From the NCBI RefSeq assembly GCF_029382225.1, contig NZ_JARLTC010000033.1:86990-150989 (forward strand): a stretch of DNA of 64,000 nucleotides, in the 5' to 3' direction. Position numbers and translations under genes: made by a program. Numbering within the stretch: position 1 is the stretch's first letter; the number at the start of each line of letters is the position of its first letter. This DNA is from Spongiactinospora sp. TRM90649. Lineage in GTDB: Bacteria; Actinomycetota; Actinomycetes; Streptosporangiales; Streptosporangiaceae. The notes beneath the pieces were generated by a model. That model was given only the letters and a program-made list of their open reading frames with translations. It searched no databases and was not told the origin of the DNA. Positions 36,268 to 45,115 of the stretch are shown here, in pieces.

Positions 36268-36933
36268 GTGAGTATGGGAGATACCGTCGAAACGCCGGAG
36301 TCGATAGCGCGGTCCGACGGCCTGGTCACCGCATCCTTGGTGGTCGTGCTGCCCGACGAGCCGCTGCCCGTCCAACTGATGAATACGATCTGGGCCGACC
36401 GAGGCGGCGTTCACGACGTCCTGACCACGACGGGTAACCTGCACGCCTGGCTCACCGCCGTCCAAGCTGGCGAAGAGGCGCCGGACCCCGACCCCGGCGA
36501 TCTGCAACGATTCCGTGCCCTGCGCGACGCACTGCGCCGCCTCGCCGCGCTGCTCACCGATGACGCGCGCCCCGCCGCCGCATCAGCCACCGCCGACATC
36601 GAGCAAGCCGTCACTGACCTCAACAGCGCCGCCGCACATGCGCCCACCTGGCCACAGCTGACCTATCACGACGGCGAACTCCACCAATCCACCGCCGGCC
36701 ACGCCACCGCCACCCAACGCGCCCTGTCGTCCCTCGCCCACCAGGCCATCCACCTGCTCACCGGCGAAGACCGCATGAAGCTCCATGCGTGCTACGCACC
36801 GGGCTGCGTGCTGTACTTCGTGAAAAACCACCCGCGCCGCGAATGGTGCTCAACCGCATGCGGCAACCGCGCTCGCGCTGCCCGTCACTACCAACGGCAC
36901 TACAAGAGCCCGCCCGATAGCAGCCCAACCTAG
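36268..36933 (+). CDS. CGNR zinc-finger / ABATE-domain regulator
   Basis: A 221-residue protein. The N-terminal ABATE domain (stress-induced regulator module) has QLMNTIWADRGGVHDVLTTT and DLQRFRALRDALRRLAALL; the C-terminal CGNR zinc finger is KLHACYAPGCVLYFVKNHPR and REWCSTACGNRARAARHYQR, giving four cysteines and the CGNR tetrad. The finger probably binds DNA. It starts at GTG 36268 (an in-frame ATG is at 36274), directly behind the second operator copy, and is divergent from the AhpD-like gene. Confidence 0.9.
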   Translation: MSMGDTVETPESIARSDGLVTASLVVVLPDEPLPVQLMNTIWADRGGVHDVLTTTGNLHAWLTAVQAGEEAPDPDPGDLQRFRALRDALRRLAALLTDDARPAAASATADIEQAVTDLNSAAAHAPTWPQLTYHDGELHQSTAGHATATQRALSSLAHQAIHLLTGEDRMKLHACYAPGCVLYFVKNHPRREWCSTACGNRARAARHYQRHYKSPPDSSPT

Positions 36934-36976
36934 GCGAAGCACCCGTCGCGCTTCGGGCATACCAGGCGGGGGCGGC

Positions 36977-37349
36977 GTGGTTGGCCACGAGCGCTCCCGA
37001 CAGCTCACCGCTGATCCCCTGCCGCCGACTCTCGGCCTGTCCGACGGCAACCATGCCAACTACCTGTGGGACGACCACGATCGCCAGGTGCGCATCATCG
37101 ACTGGGAAGACTCCGGCCGCAGCGACCGCGCCTTCGAGCTCGCCGAAGTCTGCGAGCACATCTCACGCGTCGACGGCGCCCTCGACGCAGAGCAACTGCT
37201 GGCCGCCACGGAGCTGACCAGGCAGGAGCGCGAACGCGTACGGGACTTCCGCCAGCTGCTCGCGCTGGGCTGGTTCCTCATGCTCGGCCCGGACGGGCCG
37301 TCCGCCGCCCGCAATCCCGCAGGGACCCTGGAACGGCAGGCCCGGCGGG
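36977..37349 (+). pseudogene. APH-type kinase fragment
   Basis: The frame contains the phosphotransferase catalytic loop and metal site LSDGNHANYLWDDHDRQVRI and IDWEDSGRSDRAFELAEVCE, followed by helices up to NPAGTLERQARR. The N-terminal lobe is missing, and at about 37350 the sequence changes to a Tn3 transposase read on the other strand. It is an internal kinase fragment cut on both sides; the insertion or a later deletion removed its C-terminus. Confidence 0.75.
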
Positions 37350-38848
37350 GTCCTTCACCTGCCCGCCTGACCGCGAACCGGTAGCCGCAGATCGCGAACA
37401 AACCGAACACAATGTCGGAATACGACGCCGTGTCCGTCGTCAGGACCTCCGGCTGCTCCTTGGCGTCCAGCCGGTGCAAAGCGTCCAGGATGAACAGCGA
37501 GTCCCGCATCGTCCCCGGCACCAGCAGCCCGCCCAGGCCCATCACCCGATCAGAGACGACCGCCAGCCATGTCGCGCCCTTGGACCGTTTGGACTGGCCG
37601 AAGTAGTGCGGGTTCGGCCGCCCGTACAGGGAGCGGACCGGGACCACGAACCGCAGCCCGTCGGCCGAGGCGACCAGCCCGCCGCCCCAGTCCTCGCGGG
37701 CGATGTCGATGCTGGCCTGCTTGTCGATCAGCTTCCCCGACGCCAAGCCCATGCCCTCCTGGTGGAAATAGCCCTTCTCCGCGCTGATCAGCCGATGGAT
37801 GCCCAGCACAGGGTCGCCGGGCTAGGCCACCGGCCCCAAGCCGAGGTTGCAGGAGCGCGCCATCATCAGCGCGGCCAGGCTGATGTCCAGATCCGCGCGC
37901 CGCGACGTCGAACCGGAGATGTGCTCGAAGGCGTCGAACATGCCCGTGTGGCCGTGGACCTCCAGCGGCAGCTCCGGATAGTCGATGCGCGGCAGCATGT
38001 TCATCACCGCGTCATGGACCGCCTGGTAGGCCTCCGGCAGCTGGGCCGCCTCCAGCCGGGCCAGGTTCAGCCGGCCGTCCTTGACCGTGATCGCGGGGTT
38101 GGCATCCAGGCTGTCGGCCAGCGGCGTGCCGGTCGATCAGCCGGTCGCCGAGCTCGGGGTTGTCGTACACCAGCCGCCGCCACGACCCCGCCACCAGATC
38201 TTTGTGCGCCTCGATGTGCTGCAGCCCGGCGTGCTTGCCGTACGCCAGCACACGAGGCAGACCCCGCAATGCCGCGATCACCGGGACACCGGCATCGGTG
38301 CCGCCCCAAGGGATCGTGTCGGCCAGCAGCTCGACGAACCCGCGCACCGAAGCGAACCGGTTCGTCAGCTCCGCCCGCCGCGCCAGATCCTCATCTTCAC
38401 CGGCCGGAGGCACCAACTCCTTGATCACCGCCAGCGCCGCCTCCAACTGCTCGATCGGCACCACCGACGCGATCCGTGCGATCGTCTCCGACGCGGTCGT
38501 CTCCCGCACCACCGGCCCCGATTCGGCACTCTCCCCAGCCAGGTCATCGGGCTGCGGGGCTGTTCCTGCTGGGTCATCGGGGTGTCCAGCGCTGCCCGCA
38601 GCGCCGACTCGGCCTGCAGCGCGGCCTTGCGCACCTTGGGCAGCGACTTCAGCTTCGCGTTCTTCTCATCCCGGCTCGCCCTCGCCAGCAACTTCGTCGA
38701 CATCAGCAGATCGAACAGCAGCAGCGCGTCATCGACCGACACCGTCCGCGTCCAGGAAGAAGAACCGCTCCAGATCCTCCGGCGGCGGATCCGTCAAGAA
38801 CCGCCGGTAGCGGGCCCGCTATTCCTCGGACAAGTACTGAAACGACAT
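37350..38848 (-). pseudogene. tnpA: Tn3-family transposase remnant with deletions, frameshifts and stops
   Basis: A degenerate relative of the copy at 1-1181, same strand. It starts MSFQYLSEE, has a TAG at codon 10, then RARYRRFLTDPPPEDLERFF. Near 38745 a deletion of roughly 230 residues joins this to VDDALLLFDLLMSTKLLARA. Frame changes follow near 38515 and 38120, and a stop near 37822. Recognisable further on are DAFEHISGSTSRRADLDISL and, at 37805-37390, HRLISAEKGYFHQEGMGLAS, SADGLRFVVPVRSLYGRPNP and VLTTDTASYSDIVFGLFAIC, which reaches into the catalytic domain. The rest is cut off at the kinase fragment. Confidence 0.88.
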
Positions 38849-39399
38849 AAACCGTGACGGTATGAGATCAATGACTGTCTACCAGCCGGTACACCCAAAC
38901 CGAGATCAACTCGTCCGCGATGCCTCAGCCTACACCCCTGACCTGCGGCGGAGGCTTACCGTTCAATTCCGGCCGGATAGTCCCAAGACCCCACACCGGC
39001 CCGGCCGCCGCGATCGCCTGAGACTCGGAGCTCCCGCCCCGTCAGAGCGCGGCCGGGGCCTGCGTCGCGTAGCGCGCGGCGAGGATGCCACGGTCCCGTC
39101 TGGCCTCGGCCAGGACAGGTGTCGGTGTCGTTGACCTCCATGACATGCGGGGCCACCTCGGGCGGGGAGATGTATCGGGCCGCGCGCTCCGTCCAAGGCG
39201 CGGCCTGGCCGGGAGCAGGGTCCGCGCGGAGGAGCCGATCGGCGGTGCCCTGCCGCAGCCGGGCGCAGGCACCCGCAGGGCGTCCAGCTCGCGAAGGTCG
39301 ACGAGAGGTTCGCCGCACTCGGCGATTCGTGATCATGGCATGACGCGTGGGCCGGGCGACAGGCTTCATTTCATCACAAACTTCAGATATCATCGCCAA
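38849..39399. other. Transposon flank and gene debris
   Basis: The first 110 bases resemble the flank of the other Tn3 copy (1182-1290). The middle holds a frameshifted M15-peptidase-like remnant on the minus strand (listed separately). The last 60 bases are AT-richer and probably contain the promoter of the ArsR gene at 39400. No intact gene is visible. Confidence 0.5.
39118..39329 (-). pseudogene. M15 (VanX-like D-Ala-D-Ala dipeptidase) remnant
   Basis: The minus strand reads AECGEPLVDLRELDALRV, then in another frame LRQGTADRLLRADPAPGQ and, after missing sequence, RAARYISPPEVAPHVMEVN. The order matches M15 D-Ala-D-Ala dipeptidases of actinomycetes, which have a C-GEPLVD start, LRxGTADRLL and xYxSPPEVAPH before the metal-binding His/Asp motif. 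The gene has at least one frameshift and internal deletions and ends before the zinc site. The assignment rests on short matches. Confidence 0.5.
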
Positions 39400-39771
39400 A
39401 TGACGATTAATGCTGATGGCGGGAGCTGTGTGCGGGCGGACATCGCCGCCGGGGTCTCACCGGCGGCGGCGTTGTTCCACTCGCTGGGCGACGAGACCCG
39501 GCTGCGCATCGTGGCGCGGCTGGCCCTGGGCGAGGCGCGGGTGGTGGACCTCACCGCCGAGCTCGGACTGGCCCAGTCCACGGTCTCCAAGCATCTGGCC
39601 TGTCTGCGTGACTGTGGCCTGGTCGGCTACCGGGCTCAGGGCCGTCAGTCGTTCTACTCGCTGACCCGTCCTGAGCTGACCGGGCTGCTGGTGGCCGCCG
39701 AGCACCTGCTCGCCGCCACCGGGCACGCCGTGGCCCTGTGTCCGGCCGGCGCCGGTGAGGCGGTCCGATGA
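39400..39771 (+). CDS. ArsR family metal sensor, CmtR-like
   Basis: A 123-residue ArsR/SmtB winged-helix repressor starting MTINADGGSCVRADI. HTH: LTAELGLAQSTVSKHLACLR, with wing YRAQGRQSFYSLTRPEL. In the recognition helix the two cysteines of HLACLRDCGLV have the Cys-x3-Cys spacing of the Cd/Pb sensor CmtR, and a third Cys (VALCPAG) lies near the C-terminus as CmtR requires. Its stop overlaps the CDF transporter gene by ATGA, so it most likely represses its own operon until a soft metal binds. Confidence 0.9.
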   Translation: MTINADGGSCVRADIAAGVSPAAALFHSLGDETRLRIVARLALGEARVVDLTAELGLAQSTVSKHLACLRDCGLVGYRAQGRQSFYSLTRPELTGLLVAAEHLLAATGHAVALCPAGAGEAVR

Positions 39772-40454
39772 CGGAGGCCATGGCGGTCGGGCCGGCGCCC
39801 GCCCGGCGTGCGCTGCTGCGGCGGCGAATCCGGCTGCTGGTCGCGGCGACGATCACCTACAACGTGATCGAGGCCGTGGTCGCCCTCGGCGCGGGCGCGG
39901 CGGCCTCCTCGGCGGCGCTGATCGGGTTCGGCCTGGACTCGCTGGTGGAGGTGGCCTCGGCGGCCGCGGTGGCCTGGCAGTTCTCCGCGGCCGTGCACGA
40001 GCGGCGCGAGCGGGCCGCGCTGCGGGTCATCGCCCTGTCGTTCTTCGCGCTGGCTGCCTTCGTCACGGTCGACGCCGTGCGGTCGCTGCTCGGGGCGGGG
40101 GAGGCCGAGCACTCCACTCCCGGGCTGGTGATCGCGGCGTTGTCCCTGATCATCATGCCGTTCCTGTCGGCGGCGCAGCGCCGGGCGGGCCGTGAGCTCG
40201 GTTCGGCCTCGGCGGTGGCCGACTCCAAGCAGACGCTACTGTGCACCTACCTGTCGGCGGTGCTGCTGGCCGGGCTCGCGCTCAACAGCGCCTTCGGCTG
40301 GGCCTGGGCAGACCCGGTCGCGGCCCTGGTCATCGCCGCCGTGGCGGTCAAGGAGGGGCGCGCGGCCTGGCGCGGGAACGCGTGCTGCGCCGTGCCGGCC
40401 GCCGGGGAGGAGCCGTGCGCGGACGGCTGCTGCGCCCCCGGCCGGCCCGGGTGA
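39768..40454 (+). CDS. Cation diffusion facilitator-type transporter with Cys-rich tail
   Basis: A 228-residue membrane protein of the CDF-like superfamily. Segments include LLVAATITYNVIEAVVALGA, ALIGFGLDSLVEVASAAAVA (segment 2 with the metal-site Asp) and ADSKQTLLCTYLSAVLLAGL, then AWADPVAALVIAAVAVKEG. It lacks the usual long cytoplasmic domain and instead ends with a Cys-rich tail, NACCAVPAAGEEPCADGCCA, which could bind soft metal ions. Coupled by ATGA to the CmtR-like gene, it is probably a Cd/Zn/Pb exporter. Confidence 0.83.
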   Translation: MTEAMAVGPAPARRALLRRRIRLLVAATITYNVIEAVVALGAGAAASSAALIGFGLDSLVEVASAAAVAWQFSAAVHERRERAALRVIALSFFALAAFVTVDAVRSLLGAGEAEHSTPGLVIAALSLIIMPFLSAAQRRAGRELGSASAVADSKQTLLCTYLSAVLLAGLALNSAFGWAWADPVAALVIAAVAVKEGRAAWRGNACCAVPAAGEEPCADGCCAPGRPG

Positions 40455-40491
40455 GACCGGCGATCCGAGTGACGAAAGAAAGGGCACGGAC

Positions 40492-41637
40492 ATGAAGGTC
40501 ACGGCGCGGGCGCTGAACCGGGCCACCCTGGCGCGGCAGCTCCTGCTGGAGCGGCAGCCCATCGACGTCGCCGAGGCGGTGCGCCGGGTGGTCGCCCTGC
40601 AGGCGCAGCAGCCGGCCTCGCCGTACCTGGCGCTGTGGAACCGGCTAACCGGCTTCGACGCCGCCGCGCTCGACGCCGCGTACGCCGGTCGGCGGGTGGT
40701 CAGGTCGACGCTGATGCGGATCACCCTGCACGTGGTGCACGCCGAGGACTATGGGCCGTTCCGCGAGGCGATGGAGCCCACGCTGCGCGGCTCGCGGCTG
40801 GGCGATCCGCGGTTCGGCGAGTCCGGGCTGACCGTGGCCGACGCCGAGGCGCTGCTCCCCGACCTGCTGAAGTTCGCCGGGAGCCCGCGCACCGCCGCGG
40901 AGGCGATGGCCTGGCTCGGCGAGCGGCTGGGCTCGCCCGTGCAACCGCCGGCCTGGCAGATGTTGCGTCAGTACGCGCCGCTGCTGCACTCGCCCGCCGG
41001 GCGGCCGTGGAGCTTCAGCGCGCGGCTGTCCTACGAGGCGGCGGCGGGCGTGGCCGTCCCGGCCGCCCCCGAGGTGTCCGCGCGGACGCTGGGGATCCTG
41101 GTCCGCCGTTACCTGGCGGGGTTCGGACCGGCGTCGGTGGCCGACATCGCCCGGTTCGCGCTCGTGCAGCGGACCCGCGTCAAGGCGGCCCTGGTGACGC
41201 TCGACGGCGAAGTCGAAGTGCTGGAAGGCCCCGACGGCAGGGTGCTGTACGACCTTCCCGGCGCGCCCCGGCCGGATGAGGAGACCCCGGCCCCGCCGAG
41301 GCTGATGGCGATGTGGGACAGCGTGCTGCTGGCCCACGACGACCGCGACCGTCATATCCCGCCCGCCTACCGGCCGCACGTCATCCGCAAGAACGGCGAC
41401 GTGCTGCCGACCCTGCTCGTCGACGGGCGGGTGGCGGGGGTGTGGCGCGCCGTCGAGGGCGGCATCGAGGCGACGGCGTTCCACCCGCTGCCCGGCGAGG
41501 TGTGGGAGGCGCTGGCGGGGGAGGCCCGTTCCCTGCTCGCGCTGCTCGGCGACCGCGAACCGGAGGTGTACCGCCGCTACGGCCACTGGTGGGGCAATAT
41601 GCCCGGCGGTGAGGTCCGCGTGCTGCCCGCGGGGTGA
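40492..41637 (+). CDS. Winged-helix DNA-binding domain protein (HTH_42 / YcaQ-like)
   Basis: A 381-residue protein of the HTH_42 family, to which the crosslink DNA glycosylases AlkX/YcaQ and AlkZ belong. It starts MKVTARALNRATLARQLLLE and has VVALQAQQPASPYLALWNRL, whose QxQ (AQQ) motif stands where AlkZ carries its catalytic glutamines, then TLMRITLHVVHAEDYGPFRE and the late VIRKNGDVLPTLLVDGRVAG. AlkZ-type enzymes unhook DNA crosslinks from natural products such as azinomycin. Start ATG follows AAAGAAAGGG. It stands alone between the metal operon and the kinase gene. Confidence 0.83.
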   Translation: MKVTARALNRATLARQLLLERQPIDVAEAVRRVVALQAQQPASPYLALWNRLTGFDAAALDAAYAGRRVVRSTLMRITLHVVHAEDYGPFREAMEPTLRGSRLGDPRFGESGLTVADAEALLPDLLKFAGSPRTAAEAMAWLGERLGSPVQPPAWQMLRQYAPLLHSPAGRPWSFSARLSYEAAAGVAVPAAPEVSARTLGILVRRYLAGFGPASVADIARFALVQRTRVKAALVTLDGEVEVLEGPDGRVLYDLPGAPRPDEETPAPPRLMAMWDSVLLAHDDRDRHIPPAYRPHVIRKNGDVLPTLLVDGRVAGVWRAVEGGIEATAFHPLPGEVWEALAGEARSLLALLGDREPEVYRRYGHWWGNMPGGEVRVLPAG

Positions 41638-41784
41638 TCGCGGCGACGGCCGCACACCGCACGGAACGTGCGTGAACCGAGACGGAAGCCGTACCTGAAG
41701 GTGGCACAACCAGGACAAAATTACCTCTGGAGGGTGCGGCCGGGGAGTGACGGCTCCCGGCGGCCCGCCAGAGGAGGACGGGAA

Positions 41785-43848
41785 GTGCGGCGGGCAGTGA
41801 CGGCGGACGGCGACGCGCAGGCGTCCCCGGGCCCCGCGAGCGGGAGCCGGGCCGGAAGCGGCCGGGGACGGCGGGCGCTGCCGTGGACGTGCCGCCTGTC
41901 GGTGGCGCTGGCCGTGCTGTCGGTGGCGCTGACCGTCGCGGGCACCGCCGTCCAGTTCGCGCTGCCCGCCGAATGGGCGCCGTGGCCGCCGCTGGCCCCC
42001 GACCACGCGGCCGGTCTGCTGTTCCCGCCGGTCGGGGCGTTCCTCATCGCCCACCGCCCCCGCCTGCGGCTGGCCTGGCTGATGTGCGCGGGCGGCCTGG
42101 GCTGCGCGCTGAACGTGATGCTCACCGGGGTGCAGCTCGCGCTCGCCTCGGCGGGCGACCTGACGGGGGCGGGCCTGGCGCGGATCGCGGCGATCGCAGG
42201 CTGGGCCGTCGGCGGGTGCGCCATCACGATCGTCCTGCCGCTGCTGTCGCCGGACGACCGCCTGCCCTCGCGCCGCTGGCTGCCGGTGGCGGTCGCCGGA
42301 GTGGCGGCGGTGCTCGCCGAGGCCACCCGCAACATCGTCCGGCCGACGCTTCCGGCCGCCTCCTACCGCTGGCCCGAGGTCATCCCGAACCCGCTGGCGA
42401 TCGAGGCGCTGGCCGCCCACAACGCCACCCTGCAGAGCGTGCTGACCATGCTGCTCAACGCCTGCGGGGTGCTCGTCCTGCTGTCCCTGCCGCTGCGGCT
42501 GCGGCGCGCCTCGCCGACGGCGCGCAGGCAGATCGCCTGGCCGCTGCTGGCGTTCGCGATCTACACGGTGTGCCCGCTGCTCGGCCCGTCCTTCTGGCTG
42601 CCGGCGACCGTGTGGACCGGCCTGATCCCGGTGGCCGTCGCCTTCGCGGTGCTGCGCCACCGCCTGTACGGCATCGACACCGTCATCAGCCGGACCGTCG
42701 TGGCCACCGGTCTGATCATCGCCGCCGGAGCGGTGTACTTCGGCGCCGCCGCGCTGACCGGGCTGCTGGTCTCGGGCTACGACGAGGTCGTCGGCCTGGC
42801 CGCCGCGCTGGCCACGGGCGCGTTCTTCCAGCCGCTGCGCACCCGGCTGCGCCGTCTCACCGACGTGATGCTGTACGGCAGGCACGGCCAGCCCAGGGAA
42901 CTGGCCGCGCGGCTGGCCCGCGAGGTCGGCGAGACCGGGCCGACCAACGCGCTGGCCGCCGTGACGGCGGTGGTCCGCGACGGGCTCAGCGTCACCGGCC
43001 TGGCCGTCGAGGTCGGCCCGACCGGCATCCGGGTGGAGCTGGGCGCGATCGGCGCCGAGCCGCGCGAGGTGCCGCTGGTGTGGCACGGCGAGCCGGTCGG
43101 GCGGATGCTGGTCGGCCCGCCCGGCGCGCGCCGGTTCTCCGAGGCCTACACCCAGCGGCTGATCGCGACGGCGACGCCGTACGTGGCCGACGTGGCGCAC
43201 GCCGTGCTGATGACGGCCGACCTGCAGCACTCCAGGGAGCGCATCCTGAGCACGCGCGAGGAGGAGCGGCGCAGGCTCCGCCGTGACCTGCACGACGGAC
43301 TCGGCCAGGCGCTGACCAACATGTCCATGGTGCTGAACATGGCCAGGCTGAGCCTGCGGCAGGCCCCCTCGTCGGCCGACCGGCTGCTGGTGGACCTGCA
43401 CGGCGGCATGGACTCGGTCAGCCAGGAGATCCGCGAGCTGATCTACGGCCTGCGCCCGCCCAGCCTGGACGACCTGGGCCTGGCGGGGGCCGTGCGGGCG
43501 CTGGCCGAGGCGCCGGGGCCGCCGGTGAGCGTCGGGATCGAGGGCGACACCACCGGCCTGCCCGCCGCCGTGGAGGTGGCGGTGTACCGGATCGTCCAGG
43601 AGGCGCTGACCAACGTGCGCAAGCACGCGGCGGCCACCCGCGCCGAAGTGACGCTGGTGCGATCCGGGCAGGTGGTGACGGTCCGGGTGCGCGACGACGG
43701 CAAGGGCCTGCCCGAGCACCGCCGTTCGGGCGTCGGCACCGGCTCGATGCGCGAACGCGCGGCCGAGCTGGGCGGCACCTGCCTGATCACCCCGCCACCT
43801 GACGGCGGCCCGGGAACCCAGGTGGAGGCCACCCTCCCGTTCAGTTGA
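41785..43848 (+). CDS. Sensor histidine kinase (HisKA_3 / NarX-DesK class)
   Basis: A 687-residue kinase. The N-terminal 350 residues contain about eight hydrophobic segments (for example TCRLSVALAVLSVALTVAGT and VATGLIIAAGAVYFGAAALT), then a GAF-like region, and the phosphoacceptor helix EEERRRLRRDLHDGLGQALT with His at about residue 510. The ATPase domain has YRIVQEALTNVRKHAAATRA (N box) and VRVRDDGKGLPEHRRSGVGT (G1). GTG 41785 with GAGGAGG upstream is the likely start. Such kinases almost always have a NarL-type response regulator downstream; here only gene debris follows. Confidence 0.9.
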   Translation: MRRAVTADGDAQASPGPASGSRAGSGRGRRALPWTCRLSVALAVLSVALTVAGTAVQFALPAEWAPWPPLAPDHAAGLLFPPVGAFLIAHRPRLRLAWLMCAGGLGCALNVMLTGVQLALASAGDLTGAGLARIAAIAGWAVGGCAITIVLPLLSPDDRLPSRRWLPVAVAGVAAVLAEATRNIVRPTLPAASYRWPEVIPNPLAIEALAAHNATLQSVLTMLLNACGVLVLLSLPLRLRRASPTARRQIAWPLLAFAIYTVCPLLGPSFWLPATVWTGLIPVAVAFAVLRHRLYGIDTVISRTVVATGLIIAAGAVYFGAAALTGLLVSGYDEVVGLAAALATGAFFQPLRTRLRRLTDVMLYGRHGQPRELAARLAREVGETGPTNALAAVTAVVRDGLSVTGLAVEVGPTGIRVELGAIGAEPREVPLVWHGEPVGRMLVGPPGARRFSEAYTQRLIATATPYVADVAHAVLMTADLQHSRERILSTREEERRRLRRDLHDGLGQALTNMSMVLNMARLSLRQAPSSADRLLVDLHGGMDSVSQEIRELIYGLRPPSLDDLGLAGAVRALAEAPGPPVSVGIEGDTTGLPAAVEVAVYRIVQEALTNVRKHAAATRAEVTLVRSGQVVTVRVRDDGKGLPEHRRSGVGTGSMRERAAELGGTCLITPPPDGGPGTQVEATLPFS

Positions 43849-44110
43849 GCACGTTCACGCCGTCGCTCATGTAGACGTAGACCCGGCTGAACCGGCCGTT
43901 CTCCAGGTAGAAGAAGTTGGCTCGTGAGACGGACGTCGTTGCCCTCGGGGTCGGTGAGCTCCACCGTGAACTGCGAGACGACCCGGTTGTCGTCGGGGTC
44001 GGCCACGTGGAGGGGGGCCCTGCCGAGCTGGGCGGGGACGGCCGTGCCCAGGCGTTCGCCCAGCCAGGCGGCCGTCTCGATCAGTGGCCGGACGCGTATA
44101 CCGGTGGCCA
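43841..44110 (-). pseudogene. NTF2/SnoaL-like gene, frameshifted fragment
   Basis: The minus strand reads LIETAAWLGERLGTAVPAQL and DNRVVSQFTVELTDPEGNDV, then shifts frame and ends NFFYLENGRFSRVYVYMSDG followed by VNVLN and a stop, the typical final strands of a SnoaL-like protein. The N-terminal part is missing from about 44110. The stop codon overlaps the end of the kinase gene by 8 bases. Confidence 0.65.
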
Positions 44111-44141
44111 CGCCCATCCGGTCCAGCGCGTACAGCAGGTC

Positions 44142-44313
44142 TTCGGCAGCTCGCTGGCCGCGACGCTGACCAGCGCGGGCATCGACACGCTGTTCATCTG
44201 CGGGCTGACCACCAGCGGCTGCATCCGTGCCACGGCCACCGACGCGCTGCAGCACGGTTTCCGCCCGCTGGTGGTGGCCGACGCCTGCGGCGTCCCCGCC
44301 GGTGGGACCATCG
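44142..44313 (+). pseudogene. Isochorismatase-family (cysteine hydrolase) internal fragment
   Basis: The frame reads FGSSLAATLTSAGIDTLFIC, then GLTTSGCIRATATDALQHGF and RPLVVADACGVPAG. CGLTTSGCIRATA carries the catalytic Cys of isochorismatase-like hydrolases (close to N-carbamoylsarcosine amidases). Both the N-terminal third with the Asp and the C-terminus are missing; the neighbours are a cut NTF2-like gene and the XRE gene. Confidence 0.7.
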
Positions 44314-44334
44314 GGGCCGGTCGGGCCGCGACGA

Positions 44335-44943
44335 TCAGCGGTCGTCGCGCGGCTCCCTCCCGCCGGAGCGCGGGCGGGCGCGGACGTGGATGCGCTCGCC
44401 CTGGCCGCCGAACAGGTTGAGGACCTCGACCGGGGATCCGCCGGTCGAGCCGAACCAGTGCGGCAGGCGGGTGTCGAACTCGGCGGCCTCGCCCGGCCCC
44501 ATGATCAGGTCCCGGCCCGCCACGATCAGCCGCAGCCGCCCGGACAGCACGTACAGCCACTCGTAACCCTCGTGCGTGACCGGCTCGGGCCGGTGCTGGT
44601 CGGCGGGGATGATCGATTTCCAGGCCTGCAACGGCCCCGGCTGGCCCGTCAGCGGGATCACCGTGCGGCCGTTGTGGACCCGGGGCCGGCAGCGGACCCT
44701 CGGGTCGCCGACCTCGGGCGCGCCGACCAGTTCGTCCAGCGGCACCTGGTGCGCCTGGGCGATGGGCAGCAGCAGTTCCAGGCTGGGGCGGCGCCGCCCG
44801 GTCTCCAGCCTGGACAGCGTGCTCTTGGATATGCCGGTGGACTCGGCCAGCGCCGAGAGGCTCAGCCCGCGCTGGGCGCGGAGGCGCTTGAGGCGGGGGC
44901 CGACCTGGGCCAGCGTGGCCGCGATCGGGGATTGCTCGTCCAT
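44335..44943 (-). CDS. XRE-family regulator with C-terminal cupin
   Basis: A 202-residue protein. The N-terminal HTH is KRLRAQRGLSLSALAESTGI followed by SKSTLSRLETGRRRPSLELL; the C-terminal cupin_2 domain has THEGYEWLYVLSGRLRLIVA and GPGEAAEFDTRLPHWFG, with GEAAEFD and LPHWF as the cupin metal or ligand strand motifs. ATG 44943 (MDEQSPIAATLAQ). It is divergent from the small ORF and MFS gene at 45035-46305, so it probably senses a ligand and controls the pump. Confidence 0.9.
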   Translation of the reverse strand: MDEQSPIAATLAQVGPRLKRLRAQRGLSLSALAESTGISKSTLSRLETGRRRPSLELLLPIAQAHQVPLDELVGAPEVGDPRVRCRPRVHNGRTVIPLTGQPGPLQAWKSIIPADQHRPEPVTHEGYEWLYVLSGRLRLIVAGRDLIMGPGEAAEFDTRLPHWFGSTGGSPVEVLNLFGGQGERIHVRARPRSGGREPRDDR

Positions 44944-45034
44944 GTCCCCATTCCACCTGCCGCGTCCCGGAAACGGCAACAGAAGTTGTCGATCCGTCGA
45001 GCGCCGACGCACGATCGGCGCGGAGGTGATCGCC

Positions 45035-45115
45035 ATGATCGAGGCGACGAACGACCAGGACGGCGGCGCGGGGGCCGTCTCGCGCGGGGTTCCGGTGCGG
45101 GGTGAGGGGCGGTGA
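45035..45115 (+). CDS. Small ORF (26 aa) coupled to the MFS gene, possible leader peptide
   Basis: A 26-residue frame starting MIEATNDQDGGAGAVSRGV. It has the best Shine-Dalgarno I noticed in the window, GGAGGTGAT, with a 5-base gap to ATG. Its TGA overlaps the GTG start of the MFS gene (GTGA at 45112-45115), so ribosomes finishing it would be placed to start the pump. It has no recognised homologue. It could be a leader peptide for translational coupling or attenuation, or simply a coupling device; the alternative is a chance frame. Confidence 0.5.
   Translation: MIEATNDQDGGAGAVSRGVPVRGEGR

Noticed and set aside
40645..43719. A 1024-codon open frame on the minus strand
   Set aside because: It runs antisense to the HTH_42 and histidine kinase genes; its His/Arg/Gly-rich translation is a shadow of GC-rich codon use.
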